NCBI RefSeq assembly: GCF_022129445.1
Contig: NZ_JADQAQ010000016.1
Coordinates: 1-64,000, forward strand
From: Photobacterium sp. Ph5
GTDB taxonomy: Bacteria; Pseudomonadota; Gammaproteobacteria; Enterobacterales; Vibrionaceae
DNA length: 64,000 bases
Reading direction: 5' to 3'
Below, piece after piece: positions 33,773 to 42,229 of the stretch. The notes under the pieces are model-generated. The model saw only the letters and a list, made by a program, of their open reading frames with translations, made no database searches and was not told the origin of the DNA. A program made the translations under genes and the position numbers. Every line of letters begins with the position of its first letter. Positions within the stretch are counted from its first letter, which is position 1.

Positions 33773-35167
33773 TTAGTTAAAACCAAATGTCATACCTGCA
33801 GCAACACCCATATTATGATTAGAGTTATATGATGTATCTAGCGTCATAATAGTATCAGATGAAGTATTAATTTTAGCTGCTAATGCAATAGCGTCTTGAT
33901 CACCATAGTAACCAAGCCCCATACCAATATTATATTTACGGTTTGGTTTTACTGTAATGGCTGCCATTGCCATAGCAGACGCAACCCCCGCATCTTCTCT
34001 ATGTTTTAAACCTTCTAATTTGTCATTAAAAGTGGTTGATAGCTGATTAACGCGTTGATCTGTATAGTTATTAGCACTCTGCAATGTTTGCTGCGACTTT
34101 TCATCTGTATACTGTTTCGAACGGTTGTAATATTCGAGCACATGGGTATTGGTGTAGTTCACTGACTCTTGATGTAAGTGACTAATATTATATGCGTTTG
34201 TATGAATTCCTGTGCTATTTATAGCAATATTGTGATCGTTATTAACGATAGCTGTTTTGTTGTTATTAACACTGGTTGTATTTTGTCTTATATTACTGCT
34301 GTTATCTGCTATTTCTGTTTTATTGGTAGTAATGGCTTCGCTATTGTTAGTAATATGATTAGCATTATCACTAATACTTGTTTTGTTCTTTGTAATTGAT
34401 TGTGTATTTTGGTGGATATTAACTATATTGGTTTTTATATCATTAGCATTGTGATTAATGTCATTGGTGTTATTGCTAATATTTTCGCTATTGTGGCTTA
34501 TTTCACCTTGTAAGGTGTCTTTTGCCTTAGTTAATTGGCTAACATTGACGGCATCTGTAGCATTAATACCAGCGGTAACATTAGTAAGACGACGTGTCAG
34601 ATCTGTTTCTGTTACTTGTACTTTCCCGTTAACTACGTTCTGCTTGTAAATTTTACCACCAAAACTTACTGTGTTTTTTTCTTCTGCTTTGCTGTTACTA
34701 CCAATTGCAATACTGTTATTTGTCGCATAAGCCTTAGTGCCGATAGCAAGCCCATTATTCGCATAAGCTTGAGTACCAATAGCAACGCCATGATTGAGTG
34801 AGTTAGAGCTGGTACCAATAGCCTCTGAACTATCTTTTGCATGACTATAATCACCAACGGCTAGAGAGTAATTACCAACATCGACAGCAGAACCTAGTCC
34901 AACATTATGAGATCCCGTAATCGTTGGCCCTGTACCAACAACTGTATTTTGATACTGATTATTTGCTAATGATGAATTGGTTGATTGATCAATAATAATA
35001 TTGGTATTACTACTCGAATGATTAGTACTCGTATCATTTTTTAAAATAGGTTGAGTTATATTCTGATGTAGTTCTGCATATTCTCTATTATTGTCAATTG
35101 CAGCATGAACATTACAAGCTATCAGTAATGGTGATATGTAAAATAGTCGCATTATTGGTCGATTCAT
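33773..35167 (-). CDS. Trimeric autotransporter adhesin (YadA-like)
   Basis: 464 residues from the ATG at 35167. The start is uncertain: an upstream TTG would add 31 residues. In order from the start: signal (MRLFYISPLLIACNVHA), YadA-type head with SLAVG/AIG repeats (VAIGTQAYA, LAIGTKAYA, IAIGSNSKA), neck (RRLTNVTAGINATDAVNVSQL), a coiled-coil stalk of 15 consecutive seven-residue repeats with Ile or Val at one core position and Asn at the other (about residues 223-327), a helical linker (YTNTHVLEYYNRSKQYTDE) and the 4-strand YadA membrane anchor (ASAMAMAAI, YNIGMGLGYYGDQDAIALAAKI, TFGFN). It exports itself and forms a surface trimer for attachment. The partner or receptor is not predictable. 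Confidence 0.9.
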   Translation of the reverse strand: MNRPIMRLFYISPLLIACNVHAAIDNNREYAELHQNITQPILKNDTSTNHSSSNTNIIIDQSTNSSLANNQYQNTVVGTGPTITGSHNVGLGSAVDVGNYSLAVGDYSHAKDSSEAIGTSSNSLNHGVAIGTQAYANNGLAIGTKAYATNNSIAIGSNSKAEEKNTVSFGGKIYKQNVVNGKVQVTETDLTRRLTNVTAGINATDAVNVSQLTKAKDTLQGEISHNSENISNNTNDINHNANDIKTNIVNIHQNTQSITKNKTSISDNANHITNNSEAITTNKTEIADNSSNIRQNTTSVNNNKTAIVNNDHNIAINSTGIHTNAYNISHLHQESVNYTNTHVLEYYNRSKQYTDEKSQQTLQSANNYTDQRVNQLSTTFNDKLEGLKHREDAGVASAMAMAAITVKPNRKYNIGMGLGYYGDQDAIALAAKINTSSDTIMTLDTSYNSNHNMGVAAGMTFGFN

Positions 35168-35334
35168 TATTTTTTTAACCCAGCCATGAACGTTTACTGA
35201 ACAGTAGCGCCAAAAAAATGGCAGGTAAATGTGAGATGCTGCAATAATAGAAATCAACAATAGAGTTATAAAAAAGTAATTATGAGAACATCGTCACTAA
35301 TATTTTTATTAGTGACGATTTAGGAAAGGAATTA

Positions 35335-35577
35335 TTAATGTGTTTTTTGCATGCCGCGAGTTTGATTCATTGTTCTAGAGCCTGAAGTACCGTAGGTATT
35401 AATGTCGTATCGATTTGGCGAGTATCCGATTCGAGATCGGTAACGGCGATCAAGCTCTGATAAATTAATACCGTAGTTTTGATTTAATTGTTTAATAACA
35501 ACATTGATCTCTTTTTGAGAACTATTTTTATTACGTAAGTAGTAGTATAAATTTTCTGCACGTTGTTGGTTCATCAT
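35335..35577 (-). CDS. Small hypothetical protein
   Basis: An 80-residue basic, Asn/Tyr/Arg-rich protein. The first 40 residues look helical (RAENLYYYLRNKNSSQKEIN) and the rest disordered. It follows GAGAGG just before ATGATG; the second ATG has better spacing. It has no signal peptide. It lies 30 bp downstream of the SMR gene in the same direction, so the two may share a transcript. No family is recognised. Confidence 0.55.
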   Translation of the reverse strand: MMNQQRAENLYYYLRNKNSSQKEINVVIKQLNQNYGINLSELDRRYRSRIGYSPNRYDINTYGTSGSRTMNQTRGMQKTH

Positions 35578-35607
35578 AACCTCTCATAATGGCTATATAT
35601 GGGATGC

Positions 35608-35937
35608 TTAGTGGTGGTGAGAAACACCCGCTAAATTAATTACAGCAACACCTACTGCAATAATCGCCATCCCAATCCATACTTTAATATCGATGTGTTG
35701 TTTATAAATAACACTTGAAAGTACTGTAACAAGAGCGATAGCAAGACCTGTCCACGATGCATGGACAACACCTACTGGAATATTTTTCATTGCTTGAGCT
35801 AGAAACAGAAAGGCTGTGATATGGCCGAGAATAACAACGGCACTAGGTAGTGGATTGGTAAAACTATCTGTCGCTTTTAATGCAACATGTGATGTAGCTT
35901 CAGCTAAAACACCTAATAAAAGAAATAACCAACTCAC
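35608..35937 (-). CDS. Small multidrug resistance (SMR)-family transporter
   Basis: About 109 residues with four transmembrane helices. The conserved membrane-embedded Glu is in LLLGVLAEATSHVALKATD (about residue 13). Other landmarks are LAQAMKNIPVGVVHASWTGLAIALVTVLS and IGMAIIAVGVAVINL. It works as a dimeric proton-coupled exporter of cationic compounds, or of guanidinium in some members; the type cannot be told from sequence. GGAG lies 7 bases before the GTG at 35937 and only one base before an earlier GTG, so the later start is preferred. It is divergent from a LysR regulator. Confidence 0.86.
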   Translation of the reverse strand: MSWLFLLLGVLAEATSHVALKATDSFTNPLPSAVVILGHITAFLFLAQAMKNIPVGVVHASWTGLAIALVTVLSSVIYKQHIDIKVWIGMAIIAVGVAVINLAGVSHHH

Positions 35938-36123
35938 AATCACACTCCAATCTAATTCGTAAATGAGTCTGTATTATAATTATTTCATTTGTGATGATAA
36001 TTGCATCAATATGGAAATTACTTTTACCACTAAGTAATAATCATTGTTCTTATAGGAATTATGACGGTATAGGTAGGTTCTGCAGTAAACTATTAAGGAC
36101 TTAAAAATAGATAGGTAATTGTA

Positions 36124-37062
36124 GTGCTTCAAGATCGCGCCGGACGAATGACAATATTTCACACTCTTGTAAAAAGTGGCAATTTCACTATTGCTGCGCA
36201 TAAACTCGGGGTATCAACATCGCATGTGAGTAAACAGCTGGGTTTATTAGAAGCAGAGTTGCAGGTGAAGTTAGTGCAGCGAACAACACGGAGCTTTACT
36301 TTAACTGATGAAGGTATTGAATATGCTAAATATTGTGAGCAGTTAGTCTCAGCGGTTTTAGATGCTGATGCGATGATGGCAAATATACGCGATGAAGTCT
36401 CAGGTACTTTACGTTTAGGCTTATCTCAATCTTTTGGCACCATGCATATTATTCCTGCAATAGAGCATCTTCGCCGACAATTCCCAGATCTTCATGTTGA
36501 AGTGAGCTTATTTGATCATCGTGCAAATATGGTAGAAGAAGGACTGGATTTATGGATCACCAATATTGAAAATATTCCTGAAGGTTATGTAGCACAACGG
36601 CTGGCTGATACGCGTTTTATTGTTGCGGCATCTCCTGAATACCTTATTCACCACCCAGCACCTAATCATCCTAGTGATTTGCAGGAGCATAACTGCTTGG
36701 TGTATCAAAATAGGCAGGTAAATCACGGTACCTGGTCATTTATACGCGATCAAGAAGGTTTATGTGTCACGGTGTCTGGAAACTATCGGGTTGATTTAGC
36801 AGAAGCGGTTCGTGATGCATGTGTGTCAGGTTGGGGGATTGCGTATCTGGCAACTTATCTTTTAACGGATGAGTTTAAAACAGGCAAGCTTATTCAATTG
36901 CTCAATGATTGGGAAGCCAATCAAGGAATGCATTTTTATGCGGTGTACCCAAGCCGTAAACATTTGCCTAAAAAGATCGTCGCTGCAATTAGTTTTTTTA
37001 AGCAATATATTGGTGAAACGCCATACTGGGATAAAAATCTCTCGAATTATGTCAACCTGTAA
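36124..37062 (+). CDS. LysR-family transcriptional regulator
   Basis: A 312-residue LysR regulator. The N-terminal winged helix-turn-helix reads MTIFHTLVKSGNFTIAAHKLGVSTSHVSKQLGLLEAELQVKLVQRTTRSFTLTDEG. A periplasmic-binding-like effector domain follows (LRLGLSQSFGTMHIIPAI, GLDLWITNIENIPEGYVAQRL). The frame opens with a GTG at 36124; ATG codons a few residues later are alternatives. It is divergent from the SMR transporter gene with a 186-bp shared region, the usual arrangement for a regulator and its target. Confidence 0.9.
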   Translation: MLQDRAGRMTIFHTLVKSGNFTIAAHKLGVSTSHVSKQLGLLEAELQVKLVQRTTRSFTLTDEGIEYAKYCEQLVSAVLDADAMMANIRDEVSGTLRLGLSQSFGTMHIIPAIEHLRRQFPDLHVEVSLFDHRANMVEEGLDLWITNIENIPEGYVAQRLADTRFIVAASPEYLIHHPAPNHPSDLQEHNCLVYQNRQVNHGTWSFIRDQEGLCVTVSGNYRVDLAEAVRDACVSGWGIAYLATYLLTDEFKTGKLIQLLNDWEANQGMHFYAVYPSRKHLPKKIVAAISFFKQYIGETPYWDKNLSNYVNL

Positions 37063-37168
37063 CCATGCAGAGTAATCTTGCACCATTGTCACTATCGTAA
37101 AATTGGTTCTGTTATAAAGTCTTATCAAAATAACAATAACGTTAAATACTGATCGAGGAGATAATGAA

Positions 37169-37549
37169 ATGACAAACTCTCATGGCATTAAAATCGAAAT
37201 TGATAACAACGGTGATGAATTTTTCGTTGAGTTAAAAGCAACAGGTAAATTAACTCATCAAGATTATCAGCTAATTACGCCTGAAATTGATGATGCGTTA
37301 GCCGCTGTCGATAAACCCATTGTCGATGTGTATTTTGACGGTACTGAGTGCGATGGCTGGGATATACATGCGGCTTGGGATGATTTAAAACTCGGCTTAA
37401 AGCATGGTAAGCAATTTCGCAAAGTAGCGTTATATGGCAATAAGCATTGGCAAGAACTTGGCGCAAAAGTGGGTAATTGGTTTTTATCCGGTGAAGTACG
37501 TTATTTTGATAACTCAATCGATGCATTAAATTGGTTGAAAGAAGAATAA
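37169..37549 (+). CDS. STAS/SEC14-like (SpoIIAA-like) domain protein
   Basis: A 126-residue protein of the SpoIIAA-like family (PF11964 type). Landmarks are VELKATGKLTHQDYQLITPEID, VDVYFDGTECDGWDIHAAWDDLKLGLKHGKQFRKVALYG, W, and VRYFDNSIDALNWLKEE. Members are small soluble proteins that may bind lipids or hydrophobic ligands; function is not known. GATCGAGGAGATA gives a strong ribosome-binding site. It is probably monocistronic. Confidence 0.85.
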   Translation: MTNSHGIKIEIDNNGDEFFVELKATGKLTHQDYQLITPEIDDALAAVDKPIVDVYFDGTECDGWDIHAAWDDLKLGLKHGKQFRKVALYGNKHWQELGAKVGNWFLSGEVRYFDNSIDALNWLKEE

Positions 37550-37738
37550 TTGCAGCAAAATATTGTAAGTGGTGCGTAGAATATTGGCACCACTTATTAC
37601 TTTGTTAATTTCATAACAAGATCGAGTTTTGTTTTCGTTTCAGTATATAATCACACCACTATTGGAATGATTATAAGTTTTAGCCCTTCGTAGGCTTAAC
37701 GCTTAAATACACTGAAACAGGATGAAACAGATCGGTTT

Positions 37739-38497
37739 ATGAATAAGACATTGCTTGCTAGCGTATTACTTAGTGCTCTTTTCTCTTCAACAACTTTTGC
37801 CGCAGAAGAATTATCAACAGAAAATTCAGCTTATACACCGAGTGAGCCGCTAGTTTTAGAGCCTGTGGTTGCCACACCTGAAAATGGCTTGTCGGCAATT
37901 GAAGATGAAGTGCCAAAATTTGATGACACAATGCACTATTTCGTGGGGCTAACAGGTGGAATGGCTGACATGAGTTTTTCTCTCATTCATGCAACGTCTG
38001 CAGCTGATAAGTTGTCATTCTCTTCTCCTGACGCAAGCGGTTTTGCTGGCGCTGATATTGGTTTTTATACTGCTGGCGGTAAAGGACGAATTTACTACAG
38101 CTATCAGAAAATGAGTGGTGAATCTGAGTTTGATAATAAAAAGATCGCCGATACTGACGTAACTCTTCATTTATTAAGTGCTGATTATATATTCCTAGCA
38201 GATAAAGCGATTAACCCATTTGTGGGTGCGCATGTGGGTTATATGACATCTGAAACAACCAGCGAAAAATACGGTTCTTATAAACAATCGAACCCTGTGC
38301 TTGGTGTTCAAGCGGGTGTTGCTTGGCGAATTTCCGACCATTTCACGACAGAAATTGGTGCCCGTCACACCGCAAGCCAACGTAAAGAGCAAACTGATTG
38401 GGCTGGTTCAAAAGGTGAGGATATCGTATATCCAAATACTCAATCTGATCTAAAGAGTATTACAACGTTCTACATGTCAGCGAACTATCGTTTCTAG
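37739..38497 (+). CDS. Outer-membrane beta-barrel protein
   Basis: A 252-residue protein with a signal peptide (MNKTLLASVLLSALFSSTTFA), a proline/glutamate-rich N-terminal linker (residues about 25-60), and then an OmpA/OmpW-like 8-strand barrel. Strand-like stretches include MHYFVGLTGGMADMSFS, GFYTAGGKGRIYYSYQKM, INPFVGAHVGYMT, NPVLGVQAGVAWRI, FTTEIGARHT and the final FYMSANYRF ending in Phe, the Bam recognition signal. The specific role is unknown. It has its own terminator. Confidence 0.78.
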   Translation: MNKTLLASVLLSALFSSTTFAAEELSTENSAYTPSEPLVLEPVVATPENGLSAIEDEVPKFDDTMHYFVGLTGGMADMSFSLIHATSAADKLSFSSPDASGFAGADIGFYTAGGKGRIYYSYQKMSGESEFDNKKIADTDVTLHLLSADYIFLADKAINPFVGAHVGYMTSETTSEKYGSYKQSNPVLGVQAGVAWRISDHFTTEIGARHTASQRKEQTDWAGSKGEDIVYPNTQSDLKSITTFYMSANYRF

Positions 38498-38524
38498 ATC
38501 TTTTTAATGACTGATATTAATGAG

Positions 38525-38554
38525 AGCAGTGATGATAATCATCACTGCTTTTTT
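38525..38554 (+). terminator. Rho-independent terminator after the outer-membrane protein gene
   Basis: AGCAGTGATGA/TCATCACTGCT (11 bp) with a 3-base loop is followed by TTTTTT. Confidence 0.9.
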
Positions 38555-38654
38555 ATATCCAAGTGTTTACTGATTTTGCTTGTTTACTCATTGCGTCAGC
38601 AGCGTATAATGCATTCCCCTAGAAACGACAACCATTATCAATAAGGACTTCACT

Positions 38655-39533
38655 TTGAAGCTATTTGTCAGAGATCTCACTGTAATTGATGCGTCATACC
38701 TATGTACCGATCGCGGTATGGTTGGCGAAAGTTGGATTCTTGATGTGGTGATGTCGGGCGAGTTAAATGAAATGAGCATGGTGCTTGATTTCAGTCGTGT
38801 TAAGAAACAGATCAAACAATTAGTTGATCAATATGTCGATCACCGTTTAATTGTGCCTGCTAAATCTCCAGCAATTCACACTGCCGCGACTATAACGGGC
38901 TATACGACTGTCGATCTTCTGCGTGAAGACAAAAATATTCACTTACATTGTCCAGAGCAAGCATTCTGCTTTATTGATGCAGAGACAGTGACGATTGAAA
39001 GTGTGACTGAGCATGTTTATCAAGTACTTAAAGACAATCTACCTGAGAATGTGCAAGGTCTTGAAGTAGTACTTCGCCACGAAGTCATTCAAGGTGCTTT
39101 TTATCATTACAGCCACGGTTTGAAAAAACATGATGGTAACTGTCAACGCATTGCACACGGTCACCGTTCTCCGATTGAGCTCATTGTTAATGGCGAGCGT
39201 AATGCTGAATTAGAGAAGCAATGGGCGAAGCGTTGGCAAGATATTTACTTAGGCTCAGAAGAAGATGTATGCAGTGTTAGCGAACTGAATTTAAGTGAGT
39301 GTGCTAAATCGGTATCGGACGAAACCCATTATGGTTTCCGCTACACCGCACCACAAGGTGAATTTGAACTGGCCATTGCTCGTTCAGAAACAGAAATGTT
39401 GGCTACTGATACCACTGTTGAATTACTTGCTAACTATATTGCTGAAAAGGTTAAACCAAGTTTATCTGCTGCTGATTGCCTTGATGTTGTTGCCTACGAA
39501 GGGGTAGGTAAAGGAGCAATGGCAACGTTGTAA
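38655..39533 (+). CDS. Fused double 6-pyruvoyl-tetrahydropterin-synthase/QueD-like protein
   Basis: A 292-residue protein made of two PTPS-like domains. Domain 1 (about 1-125) keeps the later half of the QueD pattern (SGELNEMSMVLDFSRVKKQ, VDQYVDHRLI) but has GES where HGH should be. Domain 2 (about 135-290) keeps the early half (HYSHGLKKHDGNCQRIAHGHRSPIELIV, with Cys and the HGH zinc ligands) but lacks the DF and DH blocks. The zinc site is therefore in domain 2 only. QueD/PTPS proteins make pterin or 7-deazaguanine precursors; the substrate here is not known. AAGGA seven bases before TTG supports the TTG start. Confidence 0.75.
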   Translation: MKLFVRDLTVIDASYLCTDRGMVGESWILDVVMSGELNEMSMVLDFSRVKKQIKQLVDQYVDHRLIVPAKSPAIHTAATITGYTTVDLLREDKNIHLHCPEQAFCFIDAETVTIESVTEHVYQVLKDNLPENVQGLEVVLRHEVIQGAFYHYSHGLKKHDGNCQRIAHGHRSPIELIVNGERNAELEKQWAKRWQDIYLGSEEDVCSVSELNLSECAKSVSDETHYGFRYTAPQGEFELAIARSETEMLATDTTVELLANYIAEKVKPSLSAADCLDVVAYEGVGKGAMATL

Positions 39534-39560
39534 TCGCGTTACATTACGCAATATAAAAGA

Positions 39561-39619
39561 AGCCTAACTTGCTGAGTATTACTATATTAAACGTGATACT
39601 AGCGATGTTAGGCTTTTTT
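39561..39619 (+). terminator. Terminator after the QueD-like gene
   Basis: AGCCTAAC/GTTAGGCT (8 bp) with a long 38-base loop that includes a further GTATTAC/GTGATAC-like pairing is followed by TTTTTT. Confidence 0.65.
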
Positions 39620-39746
39620 GTGCCTAAATTTTCAGCGCTAAACATTAAAAAATGAGACTAACGCCACTTTTTGTAGCTTAACTCTCTAAAAAATCAATAT
39701 TTTATTAGTAGACTGAAGGTAGACGTCGTAACGAGAGGGATCGATT

Positions 39747-42122
39747 ATGTCAGTTAAACCTCTAACCAGTGACAAGCTGTATCGCGTATCAGCGCTAAAC
39801 GAATTGAGTGATGAGTGTAAGTCAACCAAACACCTTACACCATTAGATGAAATAGTAGGACAAGAGCGAGCACAACAAGCGGTTGAGTTTGCGATGTCGA
39901 TTAAGGAAAAAGGTTACAATATCTATGCGATAGGTCGTAATGGATTAGGTAAACGCACCATGGTGATGCGTTACTTAAATCGTCACGATCCTAATGGTAA
40001 CGCCAATACATTGTATGACTGGTGTTATGTTTCGAACTTTGATGATACCCGTTGCCCTAAGGTGCTAAAGCTACCTGCAGGTCAAGGAAGTGCATTTAAA
40101 AAAGATATTGAACAGCTCATGAAACGCTTAGTGAAAGCATTTCCAATGGCATTTGATAATGAGCTTTATATTAGCCGAGCTGAAAAGTTAAAAACACAAT
40201 TAGCGCAGAAACAAGAAAATGCGTTAATGACAATGAAAAAAGGCGCAGAAGAGCGAGGTGTTGGCTTAACTATTACTACTCAAGGTGATTATCAGCTGGT
40301 GGCGATGAATGGTGAAGAGCCGCATACCGAAGATTCATTTGCCGAATTAAGTGATAAAGAACAACAAACGTTTGAAGAAACGATCAATGATCTTGAAGTT
40401 GAGCTACGTGGTATTGTTCGTCAGTTAACGGAATGGGAAGAAAAGTACTCGGATAAGCAGCAAAAGCTTGATGAGGATATTGCCAAAGATGTGACTGCAC
40501 ATTGTATTAAAGATCTGAAAGCGAAATACAGTAAGCTGCCTGAGATTAAAGCTTACTTATCAGCAATGTATAACGACATTCTAGAAAATATTGATATTTT
40601 CTTAGAAGAAAGTGAAGAGCAAGTCGCATTAGCTTATGCATCTTTAGACAAGAAAATGCCACGTCGCTACCAAATCAATGTACTTGTTCATCAAGATGTT
40701 GAGCGTAAGTTTCCTGTTGAGGTTGAAGAGAGTCCAAACTACCACTCCATTTTTGGTTATGTTGAAAATGCAACTTTCAAAGGAACCGTCTTTACTGATT
40801 TCTCTTTGATCCGTGCTGGTAGTTTACATCGCGCTAATGGTGGCGTGTTAATGATGGATGCGGTAAAAGTTTTAGAGCGCCCTTATGTTTGGGATGGTTT
40901 AAAACGTGCACTGCGTGCGCAAAAGTTGAATTTAAGTTCACTTGAGCGTGAAGTGACGTTGTCTGGCACCATTTCATTAGAGCCTGAGCCGATCCCATTG
41001 AATGTAAAATTGATTTTGTTTGGTGATTATCAAACCTATCAGTTACTACAAAACTACGATCCAGAGTTTAAAGAGCTATTTCGTGTCACGGCAGATTTTG
41101 AAGATGATATGCCGCGAACAGATACCTCTGAAGAGCAATATGCTCGCTTTATTGCCAGCATCGTTCATGATGGCGATATGCTCCATTGTGATCGGAAAGC
41201 GATTGCAAGGATCATTGAATACAGCTCACGCCAAGCAGATGATCAGCATAAGCTGTCATTACATTCTGCTGATATTGCGAATTTACTGCGTGAGACTAAT
41301 TACGTTGCGAAATCATCTAACGCTACCATGATCCGCAGTAGTCATGTTGAGCAAGCATTACAAAATCAAGAGCAGCGTGTGAGTCGGTTAAAAGATCACG
41401 TAATGCAAAGCTTTGTAACAGGAACTACTCTCATAGATGTTGATCACCAAGCTATTGGACAGGTCAATGCATTATCTGTGATAGCAACGTCTGATTATCG
41501 ATTTGGGGCACCAAGCCGAATAACCGCAACGACAGCGTACGGTAGCGGTGAGGTGTTTGATATTGAACGTAGTGCAGAGTTGGGTGGAAGTATTCACTCG
41601 AAAGGTGTGATGATTCTCTCGGCATATCTAGCATCCGTATTTGGTAAAACAGCGAAGATCCCATTAACAACACACCTCACTTTTGAGCAATCTTACGGTG
41701 GCGTGGATGGAGACAGTGCTTCAATGGCTGAAGTGTGTGCGATTGTTTCGGCTTTCTCTGGTTTACCGCTACGTCAGGATATCGCCATTACTGGTTCGAT
41801 GAACCAATTTGGTGAAGCGCAGCCGATTGGCGGGGTGAATGAGAAGATTGAAGGTTTCTTTGATGTGTGTGCGATCAAAGGAAGAACCGCTAATCAAGGG
41901 GTGATCATTCCACAATCTAACGTACATAACTTAATGTTACGCAAAGATATTGTAGAAGCAGTAGAAAAAGGTGAGTTCCATATTTGGGCGATTGATCATG
42001 TTTCTCAAGCCATTGAGATCTTCACCGGTAAACAAACGGGGACGGATGCAGAGCAAGGCATATATCCAAATGATACTGTCTTTGGTATTGCGCAAACTAA
42101 GCTAAATGCATTAAGGCGATAA
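39747..42122 (+). CDS. Lon-like AAA ATP-dependent protease (YcbZ/LonH type)
   Basis: A 791-residue soluble protein of the Lon-protease-like AAA family. The N-terminal part holds a P-loop (AIGRNGLGKRT, near residue 68). A long coiled-coil insertion follows (about 140-290, LAQKQENALMTMKKGAEERG and EEKYSDKQQKLDEDI). A second AAA part has ANGGVLMMDAVKVLE (Walker B-like). The C-terminal serine-lysine protease domain has the nucleophile in GGVDGDSASMAEVCA and the Lys in IGGVNEKIEGFFDVC. It is expected to degrade proteins with ATP in the cytoplasm, but substrates are unknown. TCGTAACGAGAGGGATCG precedes the start. It has its own terminator. Confidence 0.88.
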   Translation: MSVKPLTSDKLYRVSALNELSDECKSTKHLTPLDEIVGQERAQQAVEFAMSIKEKGYNIYAIGRNGLGKRTMVMRYLNRHDPNGNANTLYDWCYVSNFDDTRCPKVLKLPAGQGSAFKKDIEQLMKRLVKAFPMAFDNELYISRAEKLKTQLAQKQENALMTMKKGAEERGVGLTITTQGDYQLVAMNGEEPHTEDSFAELSDKEQQTFEETINDLEVELRGIVRQLTEWEEKYSDKQQKLDEDIAKDVTAHCIKDLKAKYSKLPEIKAYLSAMYNDILENIDIFLEESEEQVALAYASLDKKMPRRYQINVLVHQDVERKFPVEVEESPNYHSIFGYVENATFKGTVFTDFSLIRAGSLHRANGGVLMMDAVKVLERPYVWDGLKRALRAQKLNLSSLEREVTLSGTISLEPEPIPLNVKLILFGDYQTYQLLQNYDPEFKELFRVTADFEDDMPRTDTSEEQYARFIASIVHDGDMLHCDRKAIARIIEYSSRQADDQHKLSLHSADIANLLRETNYVAKSSNATMIRSSHVEQALQNQEQRVSRLKDHVMQSFVTGTTLIDVDHQAIGQVNALSVIATSDYRFGAPSRITATTAYGSGEVFDIERSAELGGSIHSKGVMILSAYLASVFGKTAKIPLTTHLTFEQSYGGVDGDSASMAEVCAIVSAFSGLPLRQDIAITGSMNQFGEAQPIGGVNEKIEGFFDVCAIKGRTANQGVIIPQSNVHNLMLRKDIVEAVEKGEFHIWAIDHVSQAIEIFTGKQTGTDAEQGIYPNDTVFGIAQTKLNALRR

Positions 42123-42162
42123 TGACCTTATCTCTTGTTTCCGCTTATAAATATTAAATAAA

Positions 42163-42208
42163 AGCCGCATATATTGACTCTGTTGAGTTGAATATATGCG
42201 GTTTTTTT
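42163..42208 (+). terminator. Terminator between the Lon-like gene and putP
   Basis: CCGCATATATT/AATATATGCGG (11 bp) with a 15-base loop is followed by TTTTTTT. On the minus strand it is followed by CTTTTATTT, so it may also serve putP. Confidence 0.85.
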
Positions 42209-42229
42209 ATCGCGAAAAATTCCTTTTGA

